A stretch of 35,475 bases of DNA. It comes from Sulfurimonas sp. RIFCSPLOWO2_12_36_12. GTDB taxonomy: Bacteria > Campylobacterota > Campylobacteria > Campylobacterales > Sulfurimonadaceae. The notes beneath the pieces are model-generated. The model saw only the letters and a list, made by a program, of their open reading frames with translations, was not told the DNA's origin and ran no database searches. A program made the position numbers and the translations under genes. Each line of letters opens with the position of its first letter. Positions within the stretch are counted from its first letter, which is position 1. Positions 25,061 through 33,687 of the stretch are shown in pieces. The stretch covers positions 1-35,475 of the forward strand of contig MIBZ01000059.1 in NCBI GenBank assembly GCA_001829675.1. Direction: 5' to 3'.

Positions 25061-26848
25061 ATGAAAAAACTTCTTTTGCTTCTCATCTGCTCTATTTTGC
25101 TATTTGGCGCGCAGCCGAAATTCTTAATGCCAGAAGAGGCGTTTAAACCAAGCGCAAAACTAAGCGACAAGATGCAGATAGAGGTGAGTGTTGAAGTTGC
25201 AAAGGATATCTATCTTTATGTCGAAGCGACTAAGGTTAGCGTTAAAGAGGGGAGCGGTTTAAGTGCCAAAGAGATAACCTCTCCCAAGAGTGTAAACCAC
25301 GATGGAGATATGGTCTATTTAGAGTCTCCGACTTTTGTTGTAACTCTAAGTAAAGATGCCGGCGTAACAGGTTTGAAAAATGTAGAGATTGAGCTTTCAT
25401 ATCAAGGGTGTTCGGAGCAGGGGTTATGCTATGAGCCATATACAAAATCTTTCAAGTTTGATATAGATAGCTCAAAACTGGAGGGCGGCGCAAAAAAAGA
25501 GGATTTAAAAGATATTAAAAAAGAGATTGTGGCAGAAAAGAGAGCAGAAGCAGAAGCAGTGGAACTCTCTGAGAGCGATTCGATTGCCGACACAATAAAG
25601 CATGGCAGTGTTGCTTTGGTTCTTCTCACATTCTTAGGTTTTGGGCTGCTGCTTGCTCTCACTCCATGCGTATTTCCGATGATTCCTATAATATCGGGCA
25701 TTATTATCTCTCAAGGAGAGGGTTTGACAACTAAAAGAGCATTTATGCTCTCTTTGGTTTATGTGTTTGCTATGGCGATTGCATACACGATAGCAGGAGT
25801 TTTAGCAGGACTGTTTGGCTCAAATCTTCAAGCCGCTCTTCAAACTCCTTGGGTTATCTACTCATTTTCTGGAGTTTTTGTTGCACTGGCACTTAGTATG
25901 TTTGGATTTTATGAGTTAAAACTACCCGACTCTTTTGTTGCAAAAATAAGCTCAAACCATCACTCAAGCCGCGGCGGTTATATGGGTGTTGCAATAATGG
26001 GCTTCTTGTCGGCTCTCATAGTCGGACCCTGCGTTGCGGCTCCGCTTGCCGGCGCATTAGTCTATATAGGTCAAACAGGAGATGCTCTTCTTGGCGGAAT
26101 GGCACTATTTGCCATGAGTATCGGAATGGGTCTTCCTCTGATTTTAGTCGGTGTGAGTGCGGGCAAATTTATGCCTCGCCCTGGTGCATGGATGACTATG
26201 GTTAGTGCGATATTCGGTGTTATGATGCTGGGCGTTGCTATCTGGATGGTTGAGAGAGTGGTTGATGGTTATGTCATTATGCTTCTTTATGCGATGCTAG
26301 GTATTGGTTTTGCTACATATTTTGGAGCATTTGGCAAAGATGTACATGTGTTTAGAAAAGGTGCGGCAACCATAATTTTAATATATTCTACATCTTTGTT
26401 TATAGGCGCACTCGGCGGTTCAAACAGTATGACAAAACCGTTGGAGTTTTTAAAACCTCAAGTCTCTGCACCCTCGGCAGTAGAAAAATCTTCACATCCT
26501 GAGTTTAAAAAAGTAACTTCCATAAAAGAGCTGGACGAAGTTTTGGCGTTGAATAAGGGCAAAAAAATAATGCTTGATTTTAGCGCCGAGTGGTGTGCGG
26601 TATGTAAAGAGCTTGACAAAAAGACATTTTCCGATGAAGCCGTAAAAGCGAAAATGGGCGAGTTTGTACTTATTCAAGCAGATATTACACAAAACAATCA
26701 AGAGCAAAAAGAGTTGAGCAAAAAGTACGGTGTTTTTGGTCCGCCGGTTTTGATATTTTTTGATAATGAGCTGAATGTTATAAAATCAAAAACTATCGTT
26801 GGTTTTATAGAACCGGATAAATTTTTAGAGCATCTAAGTAGTATTTGA
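25061..26848 (+). CDS. dsbD: thiol:disulfide interchange protein DsbD
   Basis: DsbD carries electrons from cytoplasmic thioredoxin across the inner membrane to periplasmic disulfide reductases, including those serving cytochrome c maturation. The 595-residue protein has a signal peptide (about 1-17), an N-terminal periplasmic domain with C117 and C123, a multi-span membrane domain (about 180-450) with C203 (LTPCVFPM) and C324 (VGPCVAAP), and a C-terminal thioredoxin domain with CAVC (C512, C515). All six exchange cysteines are present. The ATG at 25061 is preferred over a TTG at 25028 because it gives a clean signal peptide and lies downstream of the likely transcription start. The locus also encodes a c-type cytochrome elsewhere (33302-33664). 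Confidence 0.96.
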   Translation: MKKLLLLLICSILLFGAQPKFLMPEEAFKPSAKLSDKMQIEVSVEVAKDIYLYVEATKVSVKEGSGLSAKEITSPKSVNHDGDMVYLESPTFVVTLSKDAGVTGLKNVEIELSYQGCSEQGLCYEPYTKSFKFDIDSSKLEGGAKKEDLKDIKKEIVAEKRAEAEAVELSESDSIADTIKHGSVALVLLTFLGFGLLLALTPCVFPMIPIISGIIISQGEGLTTKRAFMLSLVYVFAMAIAYTIAGVLAGLFGSNLQAALQTPWVIYSFSGVFVALALSMFGFYELKLPDSFVAKISSNHHSSRGGYMGVAIMGFLSALIVGPCVAAPLAGALVYIGQTGDALLGGMALFAMSIGMGLPLILVGVSAGKFMPRPGAWMTMVSAIFGVMMLGVAIWMVERVVDGYVIMLLYAMLGIGFATYFGAFGKDVHVFRKGAATIILIYSTSLFIGALGGSNSMTKPLEFLKPQVSAPSAVEKSSHPEFKKVTSIKELDEVLALNKGKKIMLDFSAEWCAVCKELDKKTFSDEAVKAKMGEFVLIQADITQNNQEQKELSKKYGVFGPPVLIFFDNELNVIKSKTIVGFIEPDKFLEHLSSI

Positions 26849-26859
26849 TAGACTTTTTG

Positions 26860-26865
26860 TATAAT
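26860..26865 (+). promoter_or_regulatory. -10 box for the metE leader transcript
   Basis: TATAAT with a T-rich upstream run, 12 bases after the dsbD stop. The predicted start near 26872 would give a very short leader before the small ORF at 26893 and about 300 bases before metE. Confidence 0.55.
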
Positions 26866-26892
26866 TCTGAAAAAAATTAAGAAAGGGAGAAA

Positions 26893-27045
26893 ATGTTGAA
26901 ACTTTTGTCAAGACCGTGCCACTGCAATCTTTTTTTCAAGCGCAAGATACGACTTGTTCTTTTGTTAAACCATTTTATCCCACGCTGTCCATACTACACA
27001 ACTTACTTCGCATTTAGACGCACAGGCGTACACCCTCCGCTTTAA
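26893..27045 (+). CDS. 50-codon small ORF in the metE leader (candidate leader peptide)
   Basis: An ATG at 26893 follows a strong GGGAG ribosome-binding site (AAGAAAGGGAGAAA) and a TATAAT box. The ORF reads 50 codons to TAA at 27043. The peptide starts MLKLLSRPCHC, has three Cys and six Arg, and ends RRTGVHPPL. There is only one Met, so it is not a classic Met-codon attenuator. The Pro-Pro next to the stop could slow translation ending. It lies 129 bases upstream of metE and is more GC-rich than the flanking DNA. It may instead mark a structured RNA. No similar peptide is recognised. Confidence 0.5.
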   Translation: MLKLLSRPCHCNLFFKRKIRLVLLLNHFIPRCPYYTTYFAFRRTGVHPPL

Positions 27046-27079
27046 TATCCTTTTTTACAAAAATTACCATAATAAATTC

Positions 27080-27148
27080 TCATATCTTCAGATATGAAGC
27101 TTTAGTGCCACAGCGGCTAGCGTAGCCAAAGGAATTACTTCCGTTGGC
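27080..27148 (+). promoter_or_regulatory. hairpins between the leader ORF and metE
   Basis: Three inverted repeats lie in the untranslated part: TCATATCT/AGATATGA (27080-27097), GGCTA/TAGCC (27115-27127) and GCCAAAGGAA/TTCCGTTGGC with one mismatch (27125-27148). The second and third share bases 27125-27127, so they are mutually exclusive. No U-run follows, so control by translation or mRNA folding fits better than an intrinsic terminator. The rest of the 26849-27174 gap holds the promoter and the small ORF. Confidence 0.45.
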
Positions 27149-27174
27149 GTTAAAAATAATAGAAGGGTATTGTA

Positions 27175-29454
27175 ATGTCAAAAAATTATATAGTTGGATT
27201 CCCAAGAATTGGGGAGCAAAGAGAGTTAAAAAGAGTTTTGGAGAGCTTTTGGGCTAAAACCGCAGGCTTTAGTGAAGTTCAAAAAGTAGCAGCAGAACTA
27301 AAGGCGAGACACTGGGAGTATCAAAGAGATGCAGGAGTTGACTTTATAAGTTCAAATGATTTTTCACTCTATGACAATATGCTTGACACTTCGGTTATGT
27401 TTGGTGCAATTCCACAGAGATTTAAGCATCTAAGCGGCGAAGAGCTTTACTTTGCAATGGCAAGAGGAGATGCTTCAAGCGTGGCTATGGAGATGACGAA
27501 GTGGTTTAATACAAACTACCACTATCTTGTTCCCGAACTAAGCTCAAACGATAGTTATAAACTGGATGCTTCAAAAATTGTAAATGAGTATAACGAAGCG
27601 AAAAAACTCGGTATAAAAACAAAGATAAACATCATAGGTCCTATCACATATCTTGGACTTAGTAAAAGAGCAGACCGTGGCGACAGTTACGAGTTTTGGG
27701 GCAAGATATTGCCGCTTTACGAGGAGCTTTTTAAAGTTATCGGCACTCTTGATGATGAGATAACCATTCAGATAGATGAGCCGATTTTTGCAAAAGAGTT
27801 AAATACGAAAGTTCTTAGTCTTATCAAGCCGACTTATGACAGACTTTGCGCAGTTTCGCCAAACATAAACATAGCGGTAGTTACCTATTTTGAGCACTCA
27901 AACGAGGCGACAAAAATTTTAGTTCATACACCCATCTGGGCATTGGGGCTGGATTTTCTATATGGAGATGAAAATCTTGATTCGCTTGAACTCATCGCAA
28001 AGAGCGGTAAAAAAGTTATAGCGGGAGTAGTTGATGGCAGAAATATTTGGAGATGCAGCGTTGCAAAAACTCTTGGGCTTTTAGAAAATATCTCTTTAGT
28101 CGTAAAAAAAGAGAACATTTTGGTCAGCTCCTCTTGCTCGCTTCTTCACACACCTTTTACTCTAAAGTATGAAGATAAAATGAATAGCGAAATAAAAGAG
28201 TGGCTAAGTTATGCGCTTGAAAAATTGGACGAAATCTCGCTTGTCTCAAAACTCTTTTTTGATGGAGAGAATAGTCTGAACAAGACGCAAAAAGAGGCAC
28301 TAAACAGTAATATAAAAGCAAACCAAAGCAGAAAAAACTCTACTCTAGTTCATAGCAAGAGAGTTCAAGAGAGAGTGCAAAATCATACTAAATTTCAAAG
28401 AGACGGTATTTCAAGTGAGAGAATTGCTCTTCAGAGAGAGATTTTAGGCTACAAAGATTTGGCAACAACAACCATAGGGTCATTTCCGCAAACTCCGGAG
28501 ATTAGAAAAGCCAGAAGTGATTTTAAAAACTCTCTTATCTCAAAAGATGAATATGAAAAAGAGATAAAAAAGTATATAGACGAGTGCGTGGCATTTCAAG
28601 AGGAGTGCGGACTTGAAGTTTTAGTTCATGGCGAACCTGAGAGAAATGATATGGTTGAGTATTTTGGAGAGCAGTTAAGCGGGTACGGATTTAGTCAAAA
28701 CGGATGGGTTCAAAGCTATGGAAGCAGATGCGTAAAACCGCCGTTTATCTACGGAGATATCAGCAGACCAAAACCTATGACTGTTGAGTGGATAAGTTAC
28801 GCGCAAAGCAGAACGAACCACATCATGAAAGGGATGTTGACGGGTCCCGTAACCATACTCAACTGGTCGTTTGTGCGAGACGATATGGCTAGAGGCGAAG
28901 TTTCAAAACAGATTGCCGTAGCACTTAGCGATGAGATAGACGACTTGCAAAAAGCGGGCATAAAAATCATACAAGTTGATGAAGCGGCGTTCAAAGAGGG
29001 TTATCCGCTAAGAGACGAGAAGATAAAAATCTATGAGAAGTGGGCAGTAAGAGATTTTAAAATCGCAGTCAGCAGTGCAAAAAAAGAGACGCAAATCCAT
29101 ACGCATATGTGCTATAGCGAGTTCAACGATATCATAAACACCATAGAAGATATGGATGCGGATGTTATCTCCATAGAGACGGCAAGAAGCGGCAATGAGT
29201 TGCTAAAAATATTTAAAGAGGTCGGCTATAAAAAAGAGGTCGGTCCAGGGGTTTATGACATACATAGCCCAAGAGTTCCGAGCGTAGATGAGATGGTAAA
29301 ACAGATAGAGCTTTTACTAGAGGTATTGCCAAAAGAGCAGCTTTGGATAAACCCCGATTGCGGACTTAAAACCAGAAAGTGGGAAGAGGTAAAACAAGCG
29401 CTTAAAAATATGGTTGAAGCGGTTAGGATAGTAAGAGAGAGATTGGACGCATAA
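27175..29454 (+). CDS. metE: cobalamin-independent methionine synthase MetE
   Basis: MetE transfers the methyl group of 5-methyltetrahydropteroyl-triglutamate to homocysteine, the last step of methionine synthesis, without vitamin B12. The 759-residue, two-barrel protein is full length. The N-terminal half starts with the family segment VGFPRIGEQRELK. The C-terminal half carries the zinc ligands H644, C646 (HTHMCYSEF), E668 and C729 (NPDCGLKTR), and the substrate motifs TTTIGSFPQT, HGEPERNDMVEYF and VDEAA. The ATG is preceded by GAAGGG about 6 bases upstream. Expression is probably controlled by the leader described above. Confidence 0.98.
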   Translation: MSKNYIVGFPRIGEQRELKRVLESFWAKTAGFSEVQKVAAELKARHWEYQRDAGVDFISSNDFSLYDNMLDTSVMFGAIPQRFKHLSGEELYFAMARGDASSVAMEMTKWFNTNYHYLVPELSSNDSYKLDASKIVNEYNEAKKLGIKTKINIIGPITYLGLSKRADRGDSYEFWGKILPLYEELFKVIGTLDDEITIQIDEPIFAKELNTKVLSLIKPTYDRLCAVSPNINIAVVTYFEHSNEATKILVHTPIWALGLDFLYGDENLDSLELIAKSGKKVIAGVVDGRNIWRCSVAKTLGLLENISLVVKKENILVSSSCSLLHTPFTLKYEDKMNSEIKEWLSYALEKLDEISLVSKLFFDGENSLNKTQKEALNSNIKANQSRKNSTLVHSKRVQERVQNHTKFQRDGISSERIALQREILGYKDLATTTIGSFPQTPEIRKARSDFKNSLISKDEYEKEIKKYIDECVAFQEECGLEVLVHGEPERNDMVEYFGEQLSGYGFSQNGWVQSYGSRCVKPPFIYGDISRPKPMTVEWISYAQSRTNHIMKGMLTGPVTILNWSFVRDDMARGEVSKQIAVALSDEIDDLQKAGIKIIQVDEAAFKEGYPLRDEKIKIYEKWAVRDFKIAVSSAKKETQIHTHMCYSEFNDIINTIEDMDADVISIETARSGNELLKIFKEVGYKKEVGPGVYDIHSPRVPSVDEMVKQIELLLEVLPKEQLWINPDCGLKTRKWEEVKQALKNMVEAVRIVRERLDA

Positions 29455-29471
29455 CAGTGGTTTTTATTTAA

Positions 29472-29499
29472 ACACAACCCCCTAGAAGAGGGGTTGTGT
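29472..29499. terminator. hairpin between convergent metE and the lpxA-like gene
   Basis: ACACAACCCC (29472-29481) pairs perfectly with GGGGTTGTGT (29490-29499) around an 8-base loop. It lies in the 53-base gap between two convergent genes, so it probably ends both transcripts. No strong T-run follows on either strand, so termination efficiency is uncertain. Confidence 0.6.
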
Positions 29500-29507
29500 A
29501 AAGTATA

Positions 29508-30257
29508 TTACAAGTTGCTAGAAGCTACAAATGAGGCAAGTTTTATAATGTATTCGTTGGCGTTTGTCTCTGCAATCTCTTGAGCTAGGATTTTATCCGC
29601 TCCGCTTCCTAAAACTTTTTTGTAAATTGCTTTAATCTCTTCTATATCTTCTTTGTTATCCAATCTTCTTCTAAGACCTATAATATTTAGTCCCTTTATG
29701 GTTGCTTTGTTACCCTCGACAAGCATAAAAGGCGGTATGTCGGTCGTTACAACAGATGCTCCGCCTATCATAACTCCGGTTCCGATTCTATTATTCGCCT
29801 CTATCGTGCTGAGCCCGCCAATAATAACCTTCTCTTCACACTTTACATTTTCATAAAGTCTAACGGCATTTGTAACTATACAAAAATCACCAAGCTCTAC
29901 GCCAAAGAGTATCTGTACATAACCCATTATAAAGTTATTTGCGCCGATAGTGATTTTTTTATTTTTTTCATCTTCGCTTTTTTGAGTGCCGATTTGAGTA
30001 AACTCTCTTATATGTGTTTTAGTGCCGATTGTTATCTTAGAATCTTCACACCCGATAACGGCAAAACTAAAGATTTTCACATCTTCATCAACACTCAGTT
30101 TGCCCTTTAAGATAACATTTGATTCTACTCTGCATCCTGATTTTAGTTCAACATTTTTACCGATGAAACAAAATGGTCCTATAACAACATTTGGAGCTAT
30201 TTTCGCACCGTCTTCTATGATAGCAGATTTGTGAATATTAGGTGTGTTTTTTGGCAT
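29508..30257 (-). CDS. LpxA-like left-handed beta-helix acyltransferase without catalytic histidines
   Basis: The 249-residue protein has hexapeptide repeats (about 1-180) and a helical C-terminal domain, with the LpxA signatures GPFCFIG, IREFTQIG, IIGGLS, EGNKATIKGLNIIGLRRR. LpxA normally transfers a 3-hydroxyacyl chain from acyl carrier protein to the 3-OH of UDP-GlcNAc. By hand alignment to E. coli LpxA, H122, H125 (catalytic), H144 and H160 are replaced here by Q115, F118, N137 and E153. A standard LpxA reaction is therefore doubtful. It is translated together with the gnnA-like gene (TAATG overlap), and may acylate or acetylate the 3-amino sugar made by the two neighbours. A canonical lpxA is expected elsewhere in the genome. 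Confidence 0.85.
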   Translation of the reverse strand: MPKNTPNIHKSAIIEDGAKIAPNVVIGPFCFIGKNVELKSGCRVESNVILKGKLSVDEDVKIFSFAVIGCEDSKITIGTKTHIREFTQIGTQKSEDEKNKKITIGANNFIMGYVQILFGVELGDFCIVTNAVRLYENVKCEEKVIIGGLSTIEANNRIGTGVMIGGASVVTTDIPPFMLVEGNKATIKGLNIIGLRRRLDNKEDIEEIKAIYKKVLGSGADKILAQEIAETNANEYIIKLASFVASSNL

Positions 30258-31165
30258 TATTTACTCGCAATCTCTAATGTAATTATGCTGTCATTAACCG
30301 TTGCCAATGAGCCTCTGTTGCCAGTTTGCAGATAGTTTACGAATGCTTCAAGCTCATCAGCCAAGGCGTTGCTTCTGCTTACAAAGCAGTTTTTTGTTAT
30401 GTGCGCGTTTGGGTTGATATTTACGCGTTCAGTAAGAGTTTGAGAGATTAAATCAGCTTCAAAATATTTTATTTTGCTGCTCTCGTCTATCCTGCATGCA
30501 ACGCTAATGCTTCTTTTTCTGTACGGAGTCAGCCAGTTTGTTGAGATATCCCCGATAATCTGACCTTCAAGCTCAAACGCCAGTATTGCATTGTCTTCAT
30601 GAGTTTTGTGGATTTTTTGAGATTTAAATACAGCACTTTTTACAATATCTTTTTTTGTTATAAAGCGTATCAAATCGCTGTCATGAACAGAGAGGTCGGT
30701 GAGTATCCCCACATCTGCAATGCGTTCAGGAAAAGAGCCGCTGCGGGTTATTGAGATTGAGAGTATCTCATGATCTTTTATCTCGTTAATTAGAGATTTC
30801 ACAACAGGATTGTATCTCTCAATATGCCCGACACAGCTTTTAATACCGTTATCTTCTACGGACGCAAGTATCTCTTTTGCATCTGCAACGCTTGAAGCTG
30901 CAGGTTTTTCAATAAAAATATCAATTTTGCGTACAGCACACTTAAGAGCCACATCTTTATGCAAAAATGTAGGTGTTACAATAATAACTGCGTCGGGTTT
31001 AACCTCATCTAGCATTGTTTCTAAATCCGTAAAAAAAGGCTCTTCAAACTCGCCATTTTTTACAACATCGCAAAGTCCGACTATCTTAATGCCGCCTATG
31101 TTTTTCAATGTGTTGTAGTGGTTTTTGCCCATCAAACCTAACCCGACAATAGCAATTTTTTTCAA
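30257..31165 (-). CDS. gnnA: Gfo/Idh/MocA-family sugar-nucleotide oxidoreductase (GnnA-like)
   Basis: The 302-residue protein has an N-terminal NAD-binding Rossmann fold (GLGLMG, residues 8-13) and the family EKP motif (86-88), followed by [10 protein letters not shown], and a Gfo/Idh C-terminal domain. Next to an aminotransferase and an LpxA-like gene it fits GnnA, which oxidises the 3-OH of UDP-GlcNAc so that GnnB can install a 3-amino group. This pathway gives 2,3-diamino lipid A in Campylobacter jejuni. WbpB-type 3-oxidation for surface polysaccharide is the alternative. The stop overlaps the start of the LpxA-like gene by one base. Confidence 0.8.
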   Translation of the reverse strand: MKKIAIVGLGLMGKNHYNTLKNIGGIKIVGLCDVVKNGEFEEPFFTDLETMLDEVKPDAVIIVTPTFLHKDVALKCAVRKIDIFIEKPAASSVADAKEILASVEDNGIKSCVGHIERYNPVVKSLINEIKDHEILSISITRSGSFPERIADVGILTDLSVHDSDLIRFITKKDIVKSAVFKSQKIHKTHEDNAILAFELEGQIIGDISTNWLTPYRKRSISVACRIDESSKIKYFEADLISQTLTERVNINPNAHITKNCFVSRSNALADELEAFVNYLQTGNRGSLATVNDSIITLEIASK

Positions 31166-31168
31166 TGA

Positions 31169-32260
31169 CTAACCTTTAATTGCTTGAACAACAAAATCTT
31201 GTTCCGCTTCGCTTAGATATGCACTCATCGGCAGTGACATTATCTCTTTTGAGACAAGTTCGCTTATTGGAAAATCGCCTATGTTGTAGCCCAAATCTTT
31301 AAATGCCTCTTGCATGTGAAGCGGAACCGGATAGTGAACAGCGGTCGGAACTCCAAGAGCTGATAGTTTTTCAACCATTGCCTCTCTATTTTTTACTCTT
31401 ATTGAGTATTGTGCATATACGCTTGTGTTTCCATCGGCGATATTTGGCGTAATCACATCTGCATCTTCAAGCAAATCGCTGTATCTTGAGCCTATCTCAT
31501 CTCTAAGTCTTACCTCTTCTTCAAAGTGTTTAAGTTTTACATTTAAAATTGCGGCTTGAACAGCATCAAGACGACCGTTTATACCGATGTACTTATGTTT
31601 GTAGCGCTCATTTTGTCCGTGGTTTAGAAGCATACGCATTTTTGTTGCTAGTTCGTCATTGTCAGTAAATATCGCTCCGCCGTCGCCGTAAGCGCCAAGT
31701 GGTTTTGACGGAAAAAAGCTTGTACATGAAATAGTTGAGAGGTTGCATGATTTTTTGCCTCTGTAAGTAGCGCCAAAACTTTGACATGCATCCTCAATGA
31801 CCGTAATATTATGTTTTTTTGCAATATCGTTTATTGCTTTCATGTCAGCGCATTGGCCGTAAAGCGAAACAGGGATAATCGCTTTTGTTTTTTTAGTAAT
31901 TGCCGCTTCTATTTTAGAAGGGTCGATGTTATAGCTCTCTTCGTCTATATCTACAAAAACACTTTTTGCACCCAGAAGGGCTACAACTTCGGCAGTTGCT
32001 ATAAATGTAAAAGGAGTTGTGATGACCTCATCGCCAACGCCTACGTCAAGCGCCATAAGTGCTAGTAAAAGTGCGTCAGTTCCGCTGCTGCAGCCTATCG
32101 CATGTTTAGCGCCTGTATAAACAGCCAGATTCTTTTCCAGAGAGTTTAATTTCTCTCCGCCGATAAACTGTGCCGAAGCGAAAACTTCTAAAACTTCACT
32201 ATTAATCTCTTTTTCATATTTTTTGTATTGCGCTTGTAAATCTATAAAATTAATCTTCAT
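31169..32260 (-). CDS. gnnB: DegT/DnrJ/EryC1-family PLP aminotransferase (GnnB-like)
   Basis: The 363-residue enzyme is a sugar-nucleotide aminotransferase: GCSSGTDALLLAL, TTPFTFIATAE, D157 in VIEDACQSFGA, and the PLP lysine K186 in FFPSKPLGAYGDGGA. With the GnnA-like enzyme it would convert UDP-3-keto-GlcNAc to UDP-GlcNAc3N, using Glu as amino donor. Its start overlaps lpxB by 11 bases and it ends 3 bases before the gnnA-like gene, so all are one translational unit. WbpE-like use in polysaccharide synthesis remains possible. Confidence 0.85.
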   Translation of the reverse strand: MKINFIDLQAQYKKYEKEINSEVLEVFASAQFIGGEKLNSLEKNLAVYTGAKHAIGCSSGTDALLLALMALDVGVGDEVITTPFTFIATAEVVALLGAKSVFVDIDEESYNIDPSKIEAAITKKTKAIIPVSLYGQCADMKAINDIAKKHNITVIEDACQSFGATYRGKKSCNLSTISCTSFFPSKPLGAYGDGGAIFTDNDELATKMRMLLNHGQNERYKHKYIGINGRLDAVQAAILNVKLKHFEEEVRLRDEIGSRYSDLLEDADVITPNIADGNTSVYAQYSIRVKNREAMVEKLSALGVPTAVHYPVPLHMQEAFKDLGYNIGDFPISELVSKEIMSLPMSAYLSEAEQDFVVQAIKG

Positions 32261-33305
32261 CTATGCCCTCTATTATTTTTGCTACTGTTTTTGAACTGCC
32301 GTGTTTCAAATAGGCTCTTAACGCTTTTGAACCCTCTAAAAATCTGCTTCTGTCATACTCGCTGTATGCCCTTAGGAGATTTTTGGCACTAACATCTTCT
32401 TGAATAAACTCCGGATGGAGCGCCCTGTTTTGGAACTTTGAAAACATTATGTTTCCAAGTCCTATATAATCGAGTTTAACAAGCCTGCTTGCTATGAAGT
32501 AATCCAGCGGTCTGGCTATATAAGTCAATATAAACGGTATCCCAATGAGCGACGCCTCCAGTGTAGCAGTTCCGCTGCATATAAATGCAAAGTCCGCCTC
32601 AAGAAGTGTTTTGTGTGCATCGTGAGCTATTTTAAAACCTGAAAGGCTACCATAAAGTTCTTTTATATCTTCTTTAGAGAAGTGTTTTGGTATTATAATT
32701 GTTGATTCAATTCCAAGCTCTTTTTGAACCTCTTTAAAGATAGGTATGAGTTTCTTTATCTCACCCTTTCTGCTTCCGGGCATAAAAGCAATTTGTTTAA
32801 CTTCGCTGTTTAAACTCTCTTTGAACTCGGTTATCTGGTCTAAAAGAGGGTGCCCTACATAGGTTATGGGAGCATTTTTTGAGTAGTACTCTTTTTCAAA
32901 TGGCAAAATTGAGGCTAGGTGGTCTATAGTCCTCTCCAAAACCGGAATCCGTTTTTTCTTCCATGCCCAAGCTTGAGGCAGGATATAGTAGATTATCTCT
33001 TTGTTTGGGTACTTTTTTCTTATTTTTTTGGCAAGAGGAAGGTTAAACCCTGATGAGTCGATAAGAAGAACTTTATCAACATCTTTTGCCAACTCAAGCA
33101 TCTGGTTATTTAGCTTTATAAAAAATCTTAACTTCTTTATTGCATCGACAAAGCCCATTATTGCCAAGCTTCTTAAATCTATGATGCTACTACCCAGCTC
33201 TCTGTCAAAAATGCCGATAAACTCTGTCGTCTCGCTTAGCTCTTTTTTTAGAGATTTCAGGTGGATATTTGCCGAGTGTTCCAGTGCGCTGACTAAAATT
33301 TTCAT
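32250..33305 (-). CDS. lpxB: lipid-A-disaccharide synthase LpxB
   Basis: LpxB joins UDP-2,3-diacylglucosamine with lipid X to form the lipid A disaccharide at the inner membrane. The 351-residue GT19 enzyme shows YILPQAWAWKKKRI, the nucleotide-binding MPGSRKGEI and CSGTATLEASLIGIPF, and the C-terminal GLGNIMF. It is slightly shorter than the E. coli protein, with a divergent N-terminus (ALEHSANIHL instead of GEASGD), as is common in Campylobacterota. The ATG overlaps the stop of the cytochrome gene (ATGA). Confidence 0.95.
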   Translation of the reverse strand: MKILVSALEHSANIHLKSLKKELSETTEFIGIFDRELGSSIIDLRSLAIMGFVDAIKKLRFFIKLNNQMLELAKDVDKVLLIDSSGFNLPLAKKIRKKYPNKEIIYYILPQAWAWKKKRIPVLERTIDHLASILPFEKEYYSKNAPITYVGHPLLDQITEFKESLNSEVKQIAFMPGSRKGEIKKLIPIFKEVQKELGIESTIIIPKHFSKEDIKELYGSLSGFKIAHDAHKTLLEADFAFICSGTATLEASLIGIPFILTYIARPLDYFIASRLVKLDYIGLGNIMFSKFQNRALHPEFIQEDVSAKNLLRAYSEYDRSRFLEGSKALRAYLKHGSSKTVAKIIEGIDED

Positions 33306-33664
33306 GAACCGCCGTCTCCTTGTATTTTAAAATTGTCATCATACTTTTTATTTTTTTTCTCTTCAACAAACTGATACATGTAAGTTGTTAAATCGTCTAT
33401 ATCTTTATCGCTTAAATTGAGTGCAAAAGGTATCATCATCTCTTGCTGCTGATTGTCTGAAAGCTTTGAGCGAAATCGTTTTAATTTGTATGTCATATAG
33501 CCTTTTGCCCGATTTGCAAGATATGGATATTTGTGCAAACCCTCCAGATTTATCCCATGACAGCTATAACAACCACTTTTCATGTAGATGCTTTTGCCAG
33601 ATTCGTAAGATTGGCTCGCCTCTAAAAATTGCAATAGTAAAAAGATTAAAAGTAGATAACGCAA
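33302..33664 (-). CDS. small class I c-type cytochrome
   Basis: The 120-residue protein has a signal peptide (about 1-17) and a single haem-binding CYSCH motif (C32, C35, H36). A Met in EMMIPF (M76 or M77) is the likely distal ligand. The C-terminal tail (QFVEEKKNKKYDDNFK) is highly charged. It is periplasmic and monohaem. The redox partner is unknown. It ends in a 4-base overlap with lpxB, an odd neighbour for an electron carrier, so the two genes are probably co-transcribed. Confidence 0.9.
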   Translation of the reverse strand: MRYLLLIFLLLQFLEASQSYESGKSIYMKSGCYSCHGINLEGLHKYPYLANRAKGYMTYKLKRFRSKLSDNQQQEMMIPFALNLSDKDIDDLTTYMYQFVEEKKNKKYDDNFKIQGDGGS

Positions 33665-33687
33665 AAAAAGCCTTTGATAAAATGAAA

